Shown here piece after piece: positions 26,206 to 39,431 of a stretch of DNA of 64,000 nucleotides. The position numbers and the translations under genes were made by a program. Position 1 is the first letter of the stretch, and each line of letters starts with the position of its first letter. This stretch comes from Temnothorax longispinosus (lineage: Eukaryota > Arthropoda > Insecta > Hymenoptera > Formicidae): the NCBI RefSeq assembly GCF_030848805.1, contig NC_092358.1, forward strand, positions 20,245,297 through 20,309,296. Direction: 5' to 3'. The notes below the pieces were generated by a model. That model was not told where the DNA came from. It searched no databases and was given only the letters and a program-made list of their open reading frames with translations.

Positions 26206-26351
26206 CGTCTTCCCAGTTTGATTTCTTTTCACGTTTGCCTTTTAATCTTCGCGAATGCATTACTTCTCCAGGAGAATCTTTCCGTCTTCCCAGTTTGATT
26301 TCTTTCCACGGTTGACTTTTAATCTTCACGAATACTTTCTCGAGGAGAATA
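26206..26351. repeat. two-copy direct tandem repeat, about 77-bp unit
   Basis: Copy 1 begins at 26206 and copy 2 at 26283, both with CGTCTTCCCAGTTTGATTTC. They match closely through CTTTTAATCTTC and end in AGGAGAAT, with several substitutions and a short deletion in copy 2. Confidence 0.85.
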
Positions 26352-27056
26352 AGATTGATCGTAAACCTCGGGAATAACGTGCGATAACGATATCCAGATC
26401 GAGTTTGCGAAATTCGCACCTCCCACCCACATCGGGGCAACATCTTCTCGATGAGAAGGAAGGTGATTGTCGGGTTCTCGTACGGCGGTGGGTATCGGCT
26501 GGTTAAGGTAAAACAAGGTGGACGGTGCTAGAGGGGAGCTGGCGAGAGGCGCGGTGCGGCGCAGCGAACGGCCTTCCTGTATCAACGGGGCGCGAGGAAA
26601 GAAGGAGCCGATATGACGCGAAGAGATCGTGCATAGAGGGAAGTTATATACGGCACGGCGCGCTGTATCATGGACCAACCATGGGACGATGATGACAGCA
26701 GGTCTGGCGAGTGGCAGGCCAATAAATCATGGCCTGCGGTGTGGGAACCTCTGCCTACATGCTACGTGCGTATGGGCGTACGCCATCGGTAAAACCTTTA
26801 CTCCCGTGCGGGGTAGACCCCGATCGCGGGATGTGCCGGTGTTGGCGACCTGACGCCGCGCGTATACGTACACGCGCGCGCTCACCACGTGCTCGCCCTC
26901 GCCTCTCGTCCACCGATCGTCCACGCGCACGTTTGTGTTCGTGCGGGGCATCGTTATGCACACATCGTGTTACATTGTTGCGCTGTGGAAGCCAATTCGC
27001 CACGATGAGTGACGGTCCGACTTCATGAAGCCTGGGCCTTTTTTGGCAGTCATTTT

Positions 27057-27125
27057 TGCGGGCCCGGGCCCGGGTCCGGACCCGCGGGACGCCGCCGTCG
27101 CCGCCGCCGCCGCGGCGGCGAAAAG
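27057..27125. repeat. GC palindromic and GCC-repeat stretch
   Basis: A self-complementary run around GGGCCCGGGCCCGGG is followed by GCCGCC repeats ending CCGCGGCGGCG. It can form strong secondary structure. Confidence 0.7.
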
Positions 27126-27299
27126 GCGTGCAACGATGGCCGTTTCGTACTCAAACGGTTTGCTTCCAAAAACGGCGTTGATTATCGATTCCGAAATGAT
27201 AGTGAGAGGAGAGATCTTTCATTTCTCATACGACCAAGGGTTAATAGAGTCAGTGCTCGTTATCCCGAGTTAATGAAATATTATCTTCGCAAACGCTAT

Positions 27300-30200
27300 T
27301 GATTACCGTTCTAAAATACGATGCTTGCAACATATTTTTTTTTGTTGCGATGTGTTTAATAGTAATAATGTTCACTATAACATCCTTTATTCCAATCTCT
27401 ATTTTTTTAAACTTGAGATTTTTTATTCTTATTTTATTACTTTATGCAAATACTCAAATAAATAATGAAAACCTGATAATTGATCAAATAAATCTGAAAT
27501 ATTTTAAAGCAAAATTATTCGAATTTTACCAACAAACTGATAATCTAAGCTGTTTCGTAAATCGATCAGTTTTAGCACTCTCTTTTTTTTTCTCTCTCTC
27601 TCTCTCTCATCTCTCTTTCCTCTCCTCTCCTCTCCTATTTTAAAAGTCTCTAAGATCATGTACACTTTGGTGTTGATTTCTGTGCGCCCAGCAACCTACG
27701 ATTTTTGTATACCGTTGTCGACTTGGACGAAAGGGAGGCAATTGGACGCTCGTAAAAGGCCCAGATAGAGTCTGCGAAGCTGGCGCCCGTATCCATCGAC
27801 CGAGTTCTCTCGGCCTCTGCGAGAAAGAGGGGGCGGGGCCCTCGCATAAATTTCCATTGAATGTGCGGCCCTACGCTGGCCCGCTAGTCGATTCAGCGTC
27901 AAATAAAAAATACGTTTACGAGCAAAAATGTCGGGCATTACGCCAAAAATACGGTTCTTATAATCGTTATTGTTAAGTACCTCAAAATGTGATACCAAAT
28001 TATTATACACAGTAGTATCTTCAAACATACAAGTTTGACAAATTTTTTCTCATGATAATAATGTTGCTTTTTAATTCATTAAAATTATTGTAATTTATAT
28101 GTTGAGATATTGCATATAAAACTAACTGAATAATCGCATAGTAGTTGCTCATAAAATTGTGAAATTAATTTCCCTAAACTTTATACCGCAATAAATTTGC
28201 AGAATAAAATTTAATGAATGACTTGCGCCTTATATGCTATATAATCAGTAAAACTGAAACGACCGCGGATTTTTCAATACGTAGCTACAGAAAATCAAAG
28301 ACTACCCCGCAGGTCAGAAAACGGTGAAATGCGAGACTTCTAACCGCAAAACGAAGAACAAAGATCGCCGTGGCTAATGCTGTCGTGCGAAATTTCTAAA
28401 TTTAACACCGTCTGCAACATTTCGCGTGTGTGTTTTCTAAACTACAGCAAAAATTGACTGATTGATCAAATTTAATGAAATATGGTTTCTCATTAAAAAA
28501 AAAAGATTGAATAAATAAAATTATTCAAGCATTTATAAAATATATATTAACGCATTAATATCTTTATAAAATATATAGATAATTATAGTTTATGAACGCA
28601 TTTATAAAATATAATTATAGTTTAGCGCGTATATAACTTTTCGGTATAAACTATATATTACTAAAATTTTATTGAAAAATATATTCTCGCATTATTTACA
28701 AGAATATTCACCATAAATTGGCTCCTTCGAATAAAAGAGTTGAAAATGCGTTTGTCGGAAGTAACCCATATGAAAAATGTTCCCTTACTTCGAGACTTGT
28801 GTGTGTTATTCGCTTCATCGCTCGATTGGAAGAGCCTCGAATGTCGGCTTCGATGATCCACCTGTTTATCGAGCCTAACTTGCTCGAATAGCTCGGTCCC
28901 CCTTCTCGGTTCCCTTCCTGCTCTCTGCGGCGTGAAGACCTACCCCGCTTTAGGTGTTCCCTACCTCGTAATACCGACTCTGACAGAGGACTCGCCGACA
29001 CCTTCCAAGTGTTACATGCGTTCAAGGGTGTCGAGCGTCGTATTGACACCCTTAGATCTTATTTAGAATACGTTTGTATGCGTATACGCGCGGCGAACAC
29101 GTTGGAGTACGAGAATTTAGACAATGGGACAAATAAGGAATAAAATAGGTAATAAATTGCAACTTTTGCGCGACTTTAAATATACAAGATATGACAAGGG
29201 CAGATTACATCTAGAAAATGTTAATATAGACGTAAATGTTAATAGACGTAAGAAAAAAGTAATAAGACCAAACGAGTAGTCCTTTTTTCTAATTCTATCA
29301 AAAAATCGTACGTTTAACTCTACTTGTTAGTCAATTAATCTAAGTAGTAGTTATACAGTACATATATTTTTTAACTCAATGCTTATTGTATATTTTTAGT
29401 ACAAATAAGTCTTTCTTTCTTTCTTATTGCCGATTCTCTTCCGATAAATGTTTCTGCAATATTTTATTTTACGCTTTTTGTTAATTACCGTGAGCACTGA
29501 ACTGTTAAGAGCAACGTCTGCGTTATGCACCGTGATAATTATTGTTTTTGTGGCTCCGAGACAGTGACTCAGTCAGCCTTATAGAGAACGGTTCTCGTAA
29601 TATATAAATGCAATTCTCTCTAATTCATCTGTCTAACTATAAGAATAACACGCGAAACATTTCTTTACATCAGAGGAGCATAATTGGGAAAGCATTAGCA
29701 AGCGAGGACATATAGATACATTTTTCGATCAGAAGAAGTCGCAGGTAAATTTATAGATTTTATTCCCGCGACGGGAAAATAAAAACACTCCCACGCGACG
29801 AATTCGAGTGGGCGACTTGGCTTTTTTCCCCGGCCATGTGGAACTGTTTTAAAAATTTGTCGCGGCGCGGCGGCGCGACGGACCACGCGCGCATATTATT
29901 CGCGTAATTAAACATTCAATTTAAATCTCACGCGCCGTGGGATATATCCTTCGACAGCGGCCTTGAACGGCCAATGCGTTCCTCCGTGTGTACGCATGTG
30001 TGTGTATATATGCGCAATGGATTGCGATTAATAATTTCTCATTGCGACTGATTTTACTTGAGCGGTAGGCCAGATACGGCATGTTTGCCGTCTGCGGGAG
30101 CACTTGTCGTATATTGCGCACGGTATGCACGTATTTATAGGTGTCTTCAAAATAGTTCGAGAGCAAAGTGTTGCAAAGACCGTAGAAATTCGAGCGAATA

Positions 30201-33200
30201 CACGCGCGCGTGATATGTCACATCGCTCCCCCCCTCGGCCCGTCCGCTTTCTGCAGGACGTTATTATCCCCGCGTTTCCATCGGTATCGCCCCCCCCCCC
30301 CGATATGTGAAAGTTACCTGGCAACGAATCAATCAGGATTTCCCAACGAGGCTCCGAATCTCTACCGATTGTTGTTTTGCTAATCGCACGGTCGTTTCTA
30401 ACGAAATTACTGGCTCATGTCGTATGTCTGAACTATTCATCTATTAACGCAATCTATATATTGCGAGTGAAAATAACAAAAATATACATACAGCGATGTG
30501 TTCGTCGATGAAACTATTTTATTCCGTTAGGAAACTCGCGTCAAAAATATAATTACCGTTTTAATTAAGTAATAAATAAATGCATAATTCAAAGCTTCTC
30601 AATCTTTGATGATAATTCCAAAATGCGGTGCATCTCGATAGGATCGGCGAGACTGTCGCAAGGGCGCATAGTGCACGCTTCGTTTCGGGCAGCGCATCAG
30701 TCAAAAGTAGACCCGAGGAAAGTGTGTATGCGTGCGGCGTGCACGTTTGTGTGAGTGAGCGAGATGAGCGAGGGAGAGAGATCTCGCGTGTGCGCGCGCG
30801 CTTATGCTACGTAACAAACGTTAACAATGCATACCGGGACCCGCGCGCCTCCCTCCGGGAATCCCGATCTTTCGGTTCACAACCGACGTATTACTTATTT
30901 ATTAGGACCGTGCCCGGGTGGTCCGCGACATGACGGAATCGATTACGCGAATTCGCGGAACCGGCCCTTCCTGGCTCGAGCCCCCTCGGAATTATGCTTC
31001 CACTCCTTTCAGATTCGGCCTCTCTATTCCCGTCTCTTTCCATCTCCTCTCCTCTCTCACTCTCTCTTCCTTTCTCTCTCCTTCTTTCGCTCCACTCTCT
31101 CTCCTTCTTTATTCGCACTCCACGCTCTCTTTCCGTCCTTCTTTAAACTTATACACCCTCTCTTGTCCTTCCTCGAGCCACCAAGGGCTACTCTCGTTCT
31201 ATCGCGTCAATTCTCCTTCTTCTCCTTCTTCTTCCCCTGCTTTTCCCTCATACTCTTACTCTCCGAGCTTGTTATGTAATCAGAATAACAATAATTTGCT
31301 TCGAAACTGCTTCGACTGCTCATCAATCTGAGTGACAACCGGTTTACCCGCGATTATGCGTAGATATCGACCATTTAGCGATCCATCGAAAGAGAAGCTT
31401 ATATCTCCGTTGCAGCCTTCGCATACGCTCTATGGGTGATCCCATTGTCGATTCAACCGATATCATCGAATATCTCGACAATTAATCGGCATCGGAGGAG
31501 GTATTAAATCATGTAACATAAAATTAGGACAAATATATTTAGCACCTCTGACGTTAGTTGTGACCTAGACAATAGAGTGCATTACAAGACATTAAGAACT
31601 AAGAAAAATTAACGTGAGGTATCTTCCGGAACAATGGGGATGGAAAAAAGTACAACGAGTATTGCAATGGTATGTACAGATTTTATTAGGGTTTAGAGTG
31701 AATACGATTGGATCTGTCTGTGTGACTGCGTATGAATCTATGTATGTGTGTGTGTATGTGTGTAATCCGCATGTTACATGTAATCCGAAGAATGAACGTG
31801 GGGTTTAGGTAGCTAGCCTCGTCCTAGCCTCGTGTGCGCATTCACACCAATATAATTGATTCGCAATTGTAACTGTTTCCTGTTTTTTTTTTTTTCACAT
31901 TGTAGTCTCCCCGTTTAAGTATATCTCACCTAATTTAATTACCGTTATACACAATAATTCGATATTAATCAATAAATCTGTAATAATAAATCCGTATAAA
32001 CGTTGAGTCGTGTGCGTGAGTGAACTAGTGGTGCCGAGCCTGTCGTAGGATCGGCTAGGAAGTCTCTGTAGTAACCAGCGGTAAACGTATCACAAGTTAT
32101 GTAGCGTTCATTTATCCATTATCGGGACGGGTGTTGGAAGCTCGAGGCCAATCGCGTGTAACGTGTGTCCATTAGCGTTCCTTTTAAAGCTCACATATCT
32201 CTTTAAGTTTCTTTCCACGGAAGAAGGAAACTTCGTTTATTCGTAAAAGGCCAGCTAACAAGAACAGATTCTCCCGGACTGTCTTCCAAACAAACGATTT
32301 GTGCTTTCTGAAATTAATGGCCGTTAATTGATGCACACATTTTGCTGAAGGAAAAGCCTCATTCTGACAGATACTGGTCAGAACACGCCTTACATTCGGC
32401 CGAATAAACTGATTATCTCGACAACGTATCACGATTTATCATCGCGCATCTCTTTCGTGGCGTCGATCTTCCAACACTCGGAAGTATTGTAGTTATAGCG
32501 TGACGCAGTGCGCGCCGCGGCGTCTTAATCGTTCGGCTGTTTCCCACCCTATAAATAGACGGGACGCGCCGGCTGCCGCCGCTGGCGCGCGCTGCGCTTA
32601 GGTAATCGTTCCTTTTTTTTATTGTATATCAAACTTTATAAACTGTAATACAATGTAAACCTGTAAAAAATATACTGGGTGGCGGCGGCTCTGTATAATA
32701 TAATAAGTAGTATTATAATCGTTATGGTACAATTGTAATTAGTATAAATATATCGTTATATTATAATCTGCGATGTGCTGCTTCTGTAATCGAGATCCCG
32801 TTTTCTCTTTCCTCCCTCGTTTTCTATAATTTCTCATTCGCATCGTATTGCACACACCGAACTATAAGCTATCACGCGCTCTATCCACTTTTTCACGGCT
32901 CTCAATGCACACCCGTATCACACACCGCTCTTTCGCTCTCTTTCTCTCTCTCACTCTTTCACACACCCTCGATCTCTTCGTCTCACTTACTTCTCTTTCG
33001 TCGTACGGTAAAATACGATCCACCGGTATCTACATATTCCGCTTCTTACGAGAAACGGTATATATAGTTGTGTACAAACGCGTCGCTCTTTACGTCGGTT
33101 ATACCACGCTTTTGGGGAGACGGCTTTAGCTAAAAGCGTCCTCCCGACACGTTAATTCGCGTATGACAGACGCTTTTACTTAAATCGCGCCTAAAAGCGA

Positions 33201-36200
33201 GGTAAGAATACCAGTCTTTGTTCTTCCTTTTTCATTCTCACGAACGTGCCAAATACGACATATTCATAAGCGCATCTGCATCAAAAGATGCATGCATAGT
33301 TATCGAAATTACGACTTTAAATACGATCGCGCGCTAACAAACATTCTTTTATTAATATCGCGTAGTCGGATTCTTTTCTTTTTTACGAAATGTGATAAAT
33401 ATTTGCCATACGTTTCCTAAAAATGGATCCTCAAAAGCTTAAATAATACTTCGAAGATTCGATTAATTAATTATCAATAAAGATATAAAAAACTAGTATA
33501 TATAAAACAGTGCAACTACTGACAAGAGACAGGACAACAAATTCAACAAGTAAATTCTGTTAAAAAAAAAAATAATAATATATTAAAAATATTCACGTCT
33601 GGTCTTATAACAGGAAGCTAAAAAATTGATGGGATTTGTTACATTCAATTCTAGGTTTTCCAAACGGGAAACCTAGGAAAGGTTTCTGGAACCTTTCAAA
33701 CTGGAAAGGTCGATGATAATTATTATGTCAACAAGCATTTACGCGGAAATAAAAAGAACGGAGCGGGGTGTGCCGTTTATATACCGTACTCCGAAATAAC
33801 AAATCTCATACGCGTTCGTTCATTCACTCGTTCGTTCGTATATGTTATTTTATCATGCGCTCGGGGCGAGGCTAGGGCGATTTAGGAACTACGTGACAGC
33901 ACAACCGATGCAAGTAACTATTTCATCTGTTCTCGTTTTTCCGGTTTTTCTTTTCTGTTTCTTTATACAATATATGGAGTCCTTGATGAGATTTCGAAAC
34001 GGCGATTTCTGCGTCGGTGATATCGGCGATGACGCGTCGTCACTCATCGAATGGAAAATGATAAACGCGCTAGAGGAAGAAATAATCATCTGGGAAAGGT
34101 AATATTCTTTCCTGTGTGCGAAAGTAACGGCCGGCGAAAAGGCGACGATGGGAAACAAGTTTTCGTTACGGACCATCGGTAACTCGACAACTTCAAGCTG
34201 TTCGGACGTGCCGCCGGTTGGTAAATCCCTTCCGGCGGAGAAGTCCACGGGATTCCCCCGCGAGCGTGGTTCAACGCCATCTTCCAACGACCGCGTGCAC
34301 AACACAATGCACTTTCCATTCGATTTGTATTCGGCGGGAAAATCCGTGGCTATCAAGAGCGAATCAAATTTCAGCTAAAGCTTGCGTGTGGTACTTTGAT
34401 CGTTGATGACCCACTTAGCAACAATAACGCCACTATGTAAGAATATCGAGTGTGTTACATGTGTTACATGTGCATTTTTACGTAATCGCGACGCAGAAAC
34501 CGCGCGTTCTTACAATGTGCTCGCCCATTTCGTCGTTTGTGTTTCTGTTTCTCGCCTCTCAATGCTCATTCGATCAAAGATTGTATTCGAAGAACAATGC
34601 TCGCGACGCACAATTATCGATAAATATACGTATATGTATAATATGTATATATATAAGTATGTATACCTATATATTACGCATAAATAATCGACAGCGCGTT
34701 TATCTCTGATCTTATGTACAGTTGTAAATTACACGAAATTAAAAATAATATTTTGCGGAGGCATATCCTCTTGTTTTTCACTGTCTCTCGTATTTTTCTC
34801 TTTCTCTCCTACAATTTCTCCCATTCTCTCCTTCGCTTTCACTCTGTCTCTTTTTTTTTCTTTCTCTCTCTCTCTTTTTATCACTTTCCCTTATGCAATA
34901 AGTAAGATAATACTATTCCTGTTTCTTTTTTAGTTACTGGAAAGTTGTATTAGTTATCGTCGTACTGTACGGTAGGAACTTAAAATGGTGACTTCGCTGA
35001 GCGAAGTTCCAGAAAAATAAAACATTATTCTCCATTCGTCAGTCAGTATCGGTGCTATTCGGTAGCTTTTTTTATAAATAACCTAATCTTTTTTTTTTAA
35101 TATAAAATACCGTATTTTCACGGAACAGCTGTTGATGCTTAAAAAGATTAGAGTGTTTATAAAAGAGTTGAATTTACAAATATCCTGCGACGCGATAAAA
35201 AATTATTGTAAAAATTAGCGTAGAAGATGAAAAATTTAGAAAGCACGTAGTACTCACTAAACCAAGTAAGAGATGCTTAATCAATGTAGTTGAGAAAATT
35301 GGATAGAAGTAGGAGCTCTTTCTAATGTTGAGTGAACACTACCTGCGTTTTATTATTATCCCATTTTTTTCTAACATACAATGAAAATAATGGCACAGAG
35401 TTATATAAAAAAAATGTCCAATAAAAAACATATAATTCCAATGTTCGGATAATAAACCTTCTTGTTCTTTTATATTTTTTTGCATCTGTGCCTGCGTTCA
35501 ATTTTATATTTTAATAATGATCTGTATATACACCATTGCAATTTTGCATGATAAATAAGAACTGAAATCACTGTTAGCGCGGATATTGGCGCCGATTTTG
35601 TCGATGTATCTGTGTGAGCGAATAAACAGCGAACAAAAAAGCAAAACCAAATTTATTACAAAACTCGTTTCACATTCGCTGTTCAGTCACTGCAGTTAAT
35701 ACCGACCTTAACACGACACCACAACACAAGTAAAACAATATGACAATTTAAAATCAATTAATAATGAGTTAACATGTATTATCCTTTCGCTATAATAAAG
35801 TAACCAATCGATACGCGTCTCTCTATCCACACCCTATGCGACAATGATAATGCTCCTTTTTCTCCGTGCCTGTGTGTGCCTATATGTCCCCCTGCTATCT
35901 TCTCTGTCTCTTACACGCACTCTCTCTGTCTTTCTCTCTCTCTCCCTTTCTTTCCCTTTCTCTCACTCTTTCACCCTTAGGATACTCTCTCATCTTCTCT
36001 CTCCTTCAAAGCTTTGCGCGTCGCCTCTCGCGAGAGAGGCGAGAGACGATAAACAACGCGATCGGAGAAAGTTCTCTTAATATTTAATATGCTAAAGGGG
36101 TGCCTACGAACAACAAAAACGTTAAGTGAAAAAGAAAACCGACCGTTTCTTTTTCCAATCATCTGCAAAATAATACTGAATTCTGCACATGTGGTGCCTA

Positions 36201-38612
36201 TCACAAATAGACCTATAAGATAATATTTATGTACGCTCTCGCACGCATTCCTATATGCATACGAACAGTCATTTAACTGTATTTCAACTCTGCGCGATTT
36301 GCCGCATACAGTTAAGATATAATCCTACTTCTCTGTTACTCCATCCCTTCTCTCTCTCTCTTCTCTTTCACACATACACACATACACACTCTATCCCTCT
36401 CTTCATTCTCTCTTGTCAACAGAGTGGATAAAAAATTGTTAAAACCATTTTCAACGTACTGTACCATCTTAAACGTCCAAATGTAATTTTATGATGCTCG
36501 AATGAAACATAAATTAATTACGAAAACAAAAACGAGATATTTACAATAACGGTCGTTTAATTTTTGATCAAAATAATTTCACTTTGAATAGTAAGAAACC
36601 AGAAAAGCTGTAGATTGCTTTCTTCTATACAAATTTCGTCATTTTTTAAGGAAATATTTGCAAATAAATATTCATAATAAAACATCTCAAAAACAACTAT
36701 TTCTAACAAATTCAATTAGATGCACTTTAATTGGTGCAAATTAAAGCCTTTTGCATGCTAATTTGTCTCAATGCAAGAAGATGATGTGTAACGTGACAAT
36801 CTATGAGCATCTCGTTAGACTAACTATTTATATATCTGTATACATACGCGCTTATGTCAAGCGAGACGAGAACCGACGGTACAGCCCGCTGGAGCAGTTA
36901 TAAACTCTTTTGAAACACCCTGTATATATAATATATATAATATATAGTATTAATAATCAATAATAATATCAGTTTGTATTGTACAGGTTGTTTGGGGGGG
37001 GGGGGTCCGAAAACCTCTGTGGTCTCTCTAATATTCACTTCAAACCCCGTGTCGCACCAATACGCTCCGTCTGTCGTTTACGCTCTACTTAAATCGCTAT
37101 TATTTATTATTATTCGTTATTTTATTATTATTATTTTCTCATAATATATCTTATCCTGTTTCTCTCTAGGAGTAGTAAAGAGTGTGACATAACGGATTCT
37201 ATCATATGATTCTTATTTCTGTCATTCATTTACTTTTTGTCTCTCTTTTCCCACAACTCCCCCTCTTTTCTCACCTTAATCTCTTTAACGAAATAATCAT
37301 ATCGTTATTATAACTTTAATAATTACCTAAGTAATCATTTACCATTACCTTTACAATTTAATATGTAGCATTTTCTTTATCTATCGTAGATTTGTCTGTG
37401 GCTATCCCTGATGTGTTAGTTACCCTGCGCTTCCGTCTGGTTGTCGAAATATTGTTGTGAAATTGTGGTCTACGATTAAAAGTATGTTCAACGTTTGTTC
37501 CGTATTTATATTTTTTCTCTTTCTTTTCTTGCCTCCGAATATTCATCAGATCAGTATGATTTCGGTGAATTTCAGCATGCTGCAGACATCGCGCGCGAAC
37601 GCATTTTTTTTTTCATGTCTCTTTCGTGCGATCGAGAATTGAACTCTCCGAAATTATACCGTTGTTGATCCTCGATTTCCCTTGAAAAGGATTCGGCATT
37701 CGCCAACGGAACGGCGATTGCGCGTGCATGCTTGTCTCGTTCCTCGTCGAATTATTCCATTCGCAACGAGTCAAACCAGAGATAGTCGTTCGCGTCTCGA
37801 CAGATCGCGCGATCTTTCGTTCTGCTCGTGTTGTCGGATTCTTCAAAACGTATCGCGAAAGAACTCGAACAGAAAGAAGCGAGCAGAATAAAACGGTCAA
37901 CAATTAAAAATATTTATTTACAGACGTAACGGTGTAGCTACCGAGTAAACGAATTAGTCCCTAAAAATTATGCGCACCGGAGCATGCTGACAACGAGTAA
38001 GATTCTCGGGGGATTGGCAAACAGGAAATCTTGGCAAGTTGTCGCTGTTATTGCCTCATCCACGTCCGTCGCGCAATTCGGCAAGATTGTTTCTTTTTTT
38101 TATTAGAAATGAGAAAAGGGTTGCGGACGACTCGCGCGAAAGTGACGTTCGATTTTGTGCCAATGATATTCTCGTCACCTTATTCAATTGCATTCGAGAA
38201 GCTCCTTTTAAAAACCGTATCAATAACTGCGTGAAAAATACATTTCTATTAAAATAGAAATTGTTCTTTTAACTGAGTTAACTAAAGAACCATCGAATCA
38301 TAACTAACAAAAAACAAATCTACAAGTTGAGACTGAAAGCATTAAATTAAATTAAAAGAACTTTGTAGAAAATTTAGTCGAAAAGATTAAAAGATTTATC
38401 GTATGATATTACGACAATGCATAATGTCCGTTGATTTCGAATTTAATTCAGAAATTTCGAATCATAGTTGCATAATCATATGTAATTGAATCTAAAATAT
38501 AAAATACGCATATTATACGTAATATTATACGTCATAACTTAATCTAAAATAATTTATCAAATGCTAAGTTTTATTTGGTAAATGCTGAAGAAATACTTCT
38601 TCATTGTCCAAT
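27300..38612. other. long spacer without a supported gene
   Basis: Mostly AT-rich, with pyrimidine-rich tracts at 27.58-27.64, 31.02-31.26, 34.79-34.88 and 35.87-36.00 kb, a C12 run at 30290-30301 and a G12 run at 36994-37005. The open frames are short and lack recognisable domains or splice-compatible partners. A TATA-type core promoter candidate lies at 32550. Confidence 0.5.
32550..32557 (+). promoter_or_regulatory. candidate TATA core promoter
   Basis: TATAAATA lies in a locally GC-rich block of about 100 bases inside AT-rich spacer. A donor-like CTTAG|GTAATC occurs about 50 bases downstream (32601). It could start an unannotated non-coding transcript or an untranslated first exon. The evidence is a motif only. 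Confidence 0.3.
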
Positions 38613-38616
38613 TTAA

Positions 38617-39172
38617 CCCTTAAACTACACCCTGGGTCAAAGACCCAGTAAAAAGCTGTGTCGTATTATCTACCATTGAAACGCTGAAATCGGGATCTGT
38701 CGCGCCATATCTTGGTAGTTTTAACCTCTCTCTAGATAGCGGTACAGTCACTGTAAGTCAGCAGGCGTCCGGCTGTGTCTGGCTGCCGTCCGCGTCAAAC
38801 GTTCCAAAAATCACGGGTCATTTTTTGAAATGTTAGCTTTCGCGCGTATTTTTACCTTAAAGTATATAATCCAAAGAGTATGCAGTTAAATTTTCACGTA
38901 AAAATATTGAAAATTTAGAAAGTTATTGAATATTTCCTAAAAAGCAATTTTTTGGTTTATAAACCATATTTTGAATTTTTGAACCATAAAGCTTTATTAA
39001 TAACCTTTCACAAACAATCTCACATTCATTTTGAGTGTTGCAAGAATGCACCCTTTTAATTTCAGCCAAAAAGAATCGATCCCCCGTTTGTGGTAATTAC
39101 GCAAAGTAGCGCTGGGTCAAAATGACCCAGGGTGTAGTTTATGTCTCAAATAGATAGTGTGTAGTTTAAGGG
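38617..39172. mobile_element. piggyBac-like MITE (556 bp)
   Basis: TTAA lies on both sides (38613-38616 and 39173-39176). Ends CCCTTAAACTACAC and GTGTAGTTTAAGGG are exact inverted repeats. An inner copy, CCCAGGGTGTAGTTTA, lies about 30 bases inside the right end. Palindromes CTGGGTCAAAGACCCAG (left) and CTGGGTCAAAATGACCCAG (right) adjoin the repeats. The layout is the same as the element in sol intron 5. No transposase frame. Confidence 0.88.
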
Positions 39173-39431
39173 TTAACGTTAATTTAAAATTTAGATATAA
39201 TACTAATAATCATTTATGTAATACGTATATATATGTGTATATATACATGTAATAAATATATAATAACTGAAACTGTAAATTAATTTATAATTAACATATG
39301 TTGCAATAATAAAAAAGAATATAAAAATTATGTAATTGGATTTTTATTTTTATTTAGAAGAATGGAAGAAAAAATATTGTTAGATATTATAGTTAATATT
39401 GAAGTCTTATATATTGAAACATCCAATTACT

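Larger units (their letters stand above)
25439..27300. promoter_or_regulatory. GC-rich 5' flank of NDNF
   Basis: Upstream of the NDNF start codon. GC-rich segments lie at 25.44-25.70 and 26.4-27.15 kb, separated by AT-rich DNA that holds a small MITE. It probably contains the NDNF promoter and 5' UTR exon or exons, but no start site can be fixed. Confidence 0.35.

Noticed and set aside
27025..27273. 82-codon frame starting MKPGPFLAV with an alanine run
   Set aside because: The alanine and glycine-proline parts come from GC palindromes and GCC repeats. No domain or partner exon was found.
33889..34356. 155-codon minus-strand frame
   Set aside because: No domain, unusual composition, and overlapping plus-strand frames of similar quality. 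No splice context supports it.
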